Positions 8,643 to 11,283 of a DNA stretch of 11,283 bases are shown here, piece by piece. This DNA is from Flavobacteriaceae bacterium (lineage in GTDB: Bacteria > Bacteroidota > Bacteroidia > Flavobacteriales > Flavobacteriaceae), in assembly GCA_016763715.1 (NCBI GenBank), contig JAESTG010000111.1, positions 1-11,283 on the forward strand. Direction: 5' to 3'. The position numbers and the translations under genes are program-made. The notes below the pieces were generated by a model. That model searched no databases. It was not told where the DNA came from and saw only the letters and a list, made by a program, of their open reading frames with translations. Every line of letters starts with the position of its first letter. Within the stretch, counting starts at the first letter, position 1.

Positions 8643-9094
8643 AGCGCAAACGACGTATCAAGCGGGCAGCCTACGATAATGATCAGGATAGATATACACA
8701 AGACAAAAAAATGCTAAATAGCTTGAGGGAAAATGTTTCATTAAGTGAATCTCCATTAACCTTTGAAGATTTCGACTTTGGTCGAGAACGAAACAACAAT
8801 ATTCAAATTCTTAAAAATATACATCATACAGAAAGTGGCTATTATCTAGTTCTTGCGGTGCACAGTGATGTAAATAAACGAGATGAATTTTTAGTGCAGG
8901 TAATTTCGTCAGGATATAAAGAAGTCGACTTCTTCTATGATGTAAGCACCAGTGAGTATTATATCTACTCCAAAAAATTCAATGCTATCAACGATGCTGA
9001 ACGTGCATTAAGAACAAAATTAGACAAACCCTATAATCAAAATATAACCATATTTAAAATCGAAAATTAGCATGACATAGGAAGTAATATACAG

Positions 9095-9126
9095 CCCCCC
9101 CGGCCTCCTAAAATTTGATTTGGGAG
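9095..9126 (+). other. C7 tract and hairpin ahead of the adhesin gene
   Basis: Seven C residues at 9095-9101 stand out in AT-rich DNA. Immediately after, CTCCTAAA (9105-9112) pairs with TTTGGGAG (9119-9126), one pair being T-G, around a 6-base loop. No T-run follows, so it is not a standard terminator. It lies in the 81-base space between the SprF-like gene and the adhesin start, where it could divide expression of the two genes. The C run could also vary in length by slippage. Function is inferred only. Confidence 0.35.
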
Positions 9127-9151
9127 ATATTAAAACTAAAAACTAGTCGTC

Positions 9152-10706
9152 ATGAACAAACCTACTATTAAAAGAGTCCTCTCACTTCTTATAGTCCTAT
9201 TTTTTGGCATACAGTGCTATGCACAAAATTTCGTCCCATTTACGCCTAGATTCAATCAGGATCTTAAGGGTGATATCGTTCTGATAGGAAATAACATTTT
9301 GGGCCCTGACAACAACCCTTTCAATGATAATACAGTCTATAATCACAATGTGGATATGCAATATATCGATATTGATGGAGATTCTTCAACCTTTAGTTCA
9401 TCTAGTGCCGATTTAGAAATACCAAATCCAAACTGTTACGAAATACGGCATGCTAGCTTGTATTGGGGAGCAGTAACCAAAGGCATTCAGCCCTTTACAA
9501 GTGTAAAATTTAAGGGACCTACAGGGGGATATCATGATATTACAGGGACAGTAATATTTGATGCAGGTGGAACTTCTGTAGACGGTGGCGATAGTTTTCC
9601 GTATGCTTGTTATGCCGATGTTACTTCCATTGTAACAAATTTAACAGAGAATTTGGGAACATACACGCTGGCAAATGTATCGAGTGCTTTGGGTGAAACT
9701 AGCACTTTTGACCCGTATAATGGTACAGGATATTCTGCTGGCTGGTCTCTTTTTGTGGTGTACGAAGACCCAACACTTCCAGGAAAATCCATCACCAGTT
9801 TTGATGGTTTTAGTGCCATTAGTGTTCCTGGAAATAATCCAAATTTAGATATTCCTGTTTCTGGATTCAGGACAGTTCCTGCACCTGCACCTGTACGAGC
9901 CAATTTTGCATTCGCCACCCTAGAAGGAGATAAACCAATACTCGGCGATCGTTTAAGACTCAATGGGACTACGCTTTCTACAGTTGATAGACCCGCCAGC
10001 AACTATTTCAACAGTTCAGTAACTCAATTAAATGCAACACCTGTTGATAATAGAAACCCTAATAGCACCAATACCCTTGGATTTGATACAGGTGTGATGA
10101 GTGTTCCAAACCCGGGGAATACGGTAATTGCCAATGATGCTACTTCTGCTACCCTACGATTCGAGACTAGTGGAGACACCTATTTTCAATACTTTCTTGC
10201 CCTTGCTGTAGAAATAATTGAACCAAAAATTGTACTCACCAAAATTGTTGAAGATGAGTTTGGTAATAACATTGGGGGGCAAGTGGTCAGCCTTGGTCAG
10301 GAATTAAATTATGTGATAGGTTTTCAAAATACTGGAAACGATAATGCTACTAATTTTACAATACGAGATATATTACCTATCAATATTATTTTCAACTTTC
10401 CTGCCGATTTAGTGCTACCCTCAGGCGTAACTGTAGCTAGTTATGATACTACCACACGAGAAATAGTTTTTGCTATTGAAGATTATTTGGTTGAAGAAAA
10501 TGATCCTGTCAACGAAATCCGAATTGAGGTTCAGGTTGTAGATACCTGTCAGCAATTAGCGGCCGCCTGTTCAGACATTATCAATAACCAAGCATTTGCT
10601 ACTTATCAAGGAACTCTTAACCCTACTTTTATTATTACAGATGATCCTAGTCACAGTTCAAATACAGGGTGTCTTATTACACCTCAGGCTACTGATTTTT
10701 TAGATC
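9152..10706 (+). CDS. N-terminal part of a large flavobacterial adhesin, cut off at a sequence join
   Basis: Residues 1-25 are a signal peptide (QCYAQ). Residues about 28-355 form the N-terminal module of giant flavobacterial surface proteins: MQYIDIDGD, TFSSSSADL.IPNP.CYEI, ASLYWGAV, VKFKGPTGGYHDITG, YACYADVTSIV and GWSLFVVYEDP. Residues about 358-470 are a DUF11-like repeat (VLTKIVEDEFGN...LNYVIGFQNTGNDNATNFTI.D.LP). Related proteins usually continue through many more repeats to a type B sorting domain; here the bacterial sequence stops at residue 518 (codon 10703-10705). The remaining seven codons and the TGA at 10727-10729 belong to the GC-rich segment beyond the join, so the true 3' end is missing. 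The ATG at 9152 is the only start that keeps the whole signal peptide. It is the likely main cargo of the PorP/SprF protein just upstream and a SprB-like motility or attachment adhesin is possible, but not shown. Confidence 0.8.
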
Positions 10707-11282
10707 GGCGAACTCTGGCCCTAACTTGACGTCGAACAGGGCGAAGTTGTCCTTCTAGATATCGGTTTCGGCTATATCGATCTCCTTGGACCTCAGGATG
10801 GTCGTCTGGAAGAAGTTTGCGGTGTCTGGCACGATATTTCCGAAAAGCTCGATTCTCACCTTAACCACTTCTGAATCGGATTCCGAGGCTCCTCCGAACG
10901 TCAATTGGAGCGTCTCCATCTAGTTCATGCTGTCGGAGTATGTCGTTACTAGCTATTCCTCGTAAATTTCGTGTTTGAGCGATTTAGAGAACATCGCGTT
11001 TCCCTGCTTGATATAGTTCCGTTTCTAGCGCTTAACCTTCTTGAGGGCTAGAAGAACACCTTTCTAGCCTTTCTCCTCTGTGGTGAGCTCTAGGGCCTTG
11101 TTGTACCATTCAATGGCCTGATCATACTCGAGATCCTGCTCATAAATGGCCGCTTTCCGGTAGTAACATTTCGGGTTCTAGGGATCGAGGTTTATGGCCC
11201 AGGTGGTCTTGCTCATGGCCTTCTCGAGCTGCCCATCGTTCTAGAGCAGTAGAGATATGTTGTTGAGCAGCGCGATCTTCAA
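10703..11282 (-). CDS. fragment of a eukaryotic TPR protein (immunophilin-like) with seven TAG sense codons
   Basis: The - strand from 11282 downwards gives 193 codons with no TAA or TGA and seven TAGs. It starts inside a gene and both ends are missing. The first 60 residues hold TPR motifs: ISLLL-x-NDGQLEKAMSKTT, WAINLDP-x-NPKCYYRKAA and YEQDLEYDQAIEWYNKALEL. A basic stretch with KR-x-KRNYI...AMFSKSL resembles the end of the TPR domain of FKBP/Cyp40 immunophilins. VKVRIELFGNIVPDTANFF faintly recalls the start of a cyclophilin domain. The TAGs fall at variable, polar sites (for example LDP-x-NP), fitting Gln and a ciliate-type code; CAG also occurs five times. Codons mostly end in G or C, unlike the bacterial genes. 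The segment is most likely foreign DNA joined at the GATC at 10703-10706. Family and code are inferences; the TPR reading is strong. Confidence 0.6.
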
Positions 11283-11283
11283 G

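Larger units (their letters stand above)
6414..9070 (+). pseudogene. PorP/SprF-family T9SS outer-membrane protein with coiled-coil and SPOR-like extension, frameshifted
   Basis: As read, a 283-residue product ends at TAG 7263-7265. The sequence continues one frame over as ...FVGLTNLGPSHEITLAYKF, the typical C-terminal strand of PorP/SprF proteins, and then stays open to 9070. One A missing from the run at 7252-7255 restores EYNYEKPFVGL and a protein of about 885 residues. Residues 1-22 are a signal peptide (ending YSQ), and residues up to about 300 form an outer-membrane beta-barrel-like domain. About 7430-7680 encodes EEQARL-type heptads, 7679-8642 a duplicated coiled-coil block, and about 8800-9067 a SPOR-like domain (GYYLVLAVHSD...YYIYSKKF). 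SprF-type proteins help secrete type B adhesins; the extension probably spans the periplasm towards peptidoglycan. The start is TTG at 6414, one base after the preceding stop; the next in-frame ATG (6462) lies inside the signal peptide and would remove its charged end. Confidence 0.8.

Noticed and set aside
4946..9070. Idea that the bacterium itself reads TAG as glutamine
   Set aside because: TAG at 3357 and 9070 ends proteins where expected, and the lesion near 7255 is a frameshift, which recoding would not explain.
9610..10002. 130-codon - strand ORF
   Set aside because: Lies wholly inside the adhesin module, whose + strand motifs are clear; no signal or domain on the - strand.
10708..11283. 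Reading the right end as a decayed bacterial gene with random stops
   Set aside because: Seven TAG but no TAA or TGA in 193 codons with intact TPR register is not what random decay produces.

Overview
The window is mostly a piece of a bacterial genome of the phylum Bacteroidota, very probably a (marine) member of the Flavobacteriaceae. The evidence is the AT-rich sequence, signal peptides ending in ...AQ, Bacteroidota-type promoters (TTTG / TAnnTTTG), and gene families tied to the type IX secretion system (T9SS) and gliding: a PorP/SprF-family outer-membrane protein, a type B (gliding-associated, CHU_C-like) C-terminal sorting domain, and the N-terminal module of a giant flavobacterial adhesin. 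All bacterial genes lie on the + strand.

Layout: 80-2299 is a secreted tail-fibre-like protein with a run of about 15-residue YG-x-YN repeats and a C-terminal intramolecular chaperone (peptidase S74) domain. 2300-2904 is a gap of about 600 bases with no convincing gene. 2905-3357 encodes a small exported protein of unknown function and 3526-4836 a secreted beta-helix-type protein; each has its own recognisable promoter. 4946-6412 encodes an Ig-like-domain protein with a type B sorting domain, interrupted by one in-frame TAG. 6414-9070 encodes a PorP/SprF protein with a long coiled-coil extension and a SPOR-like end, interrupted by a one-base frameshift. 9152 to about 10705 is the 5' part of a large adhesin gene. 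From a GATC at 10703-10706 to the end, the sequence changes abruptly to a GC-richer segment. Read on the - strand, this gives an uninterrupted TPR protein only if seven TAG codons are read as an amino acid, best glutamine. That pattern is typical of a eukaryote with a ciliate-type nuclear code, not of the bacterium.

How the parts work together: type B T9SS cargo generally needs a partner PorP/SprF-like protein, and the genes are usually neighbours. Here the PorP/SprF gene sits between one small type B cargo and a large adhesin, 1 and 81 bases away. This arrangement recalls the sprC-sprD-sprB-sprF group of Flavobacterium johnsoniae in different order, so 4946 to beyond 10705 is best read as one surface-adhesin secretion module. 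Its two single-base lesions and the abrupt join at the right end could be sequencing and assembly faults or real decay; the sequence alone cannot decide.
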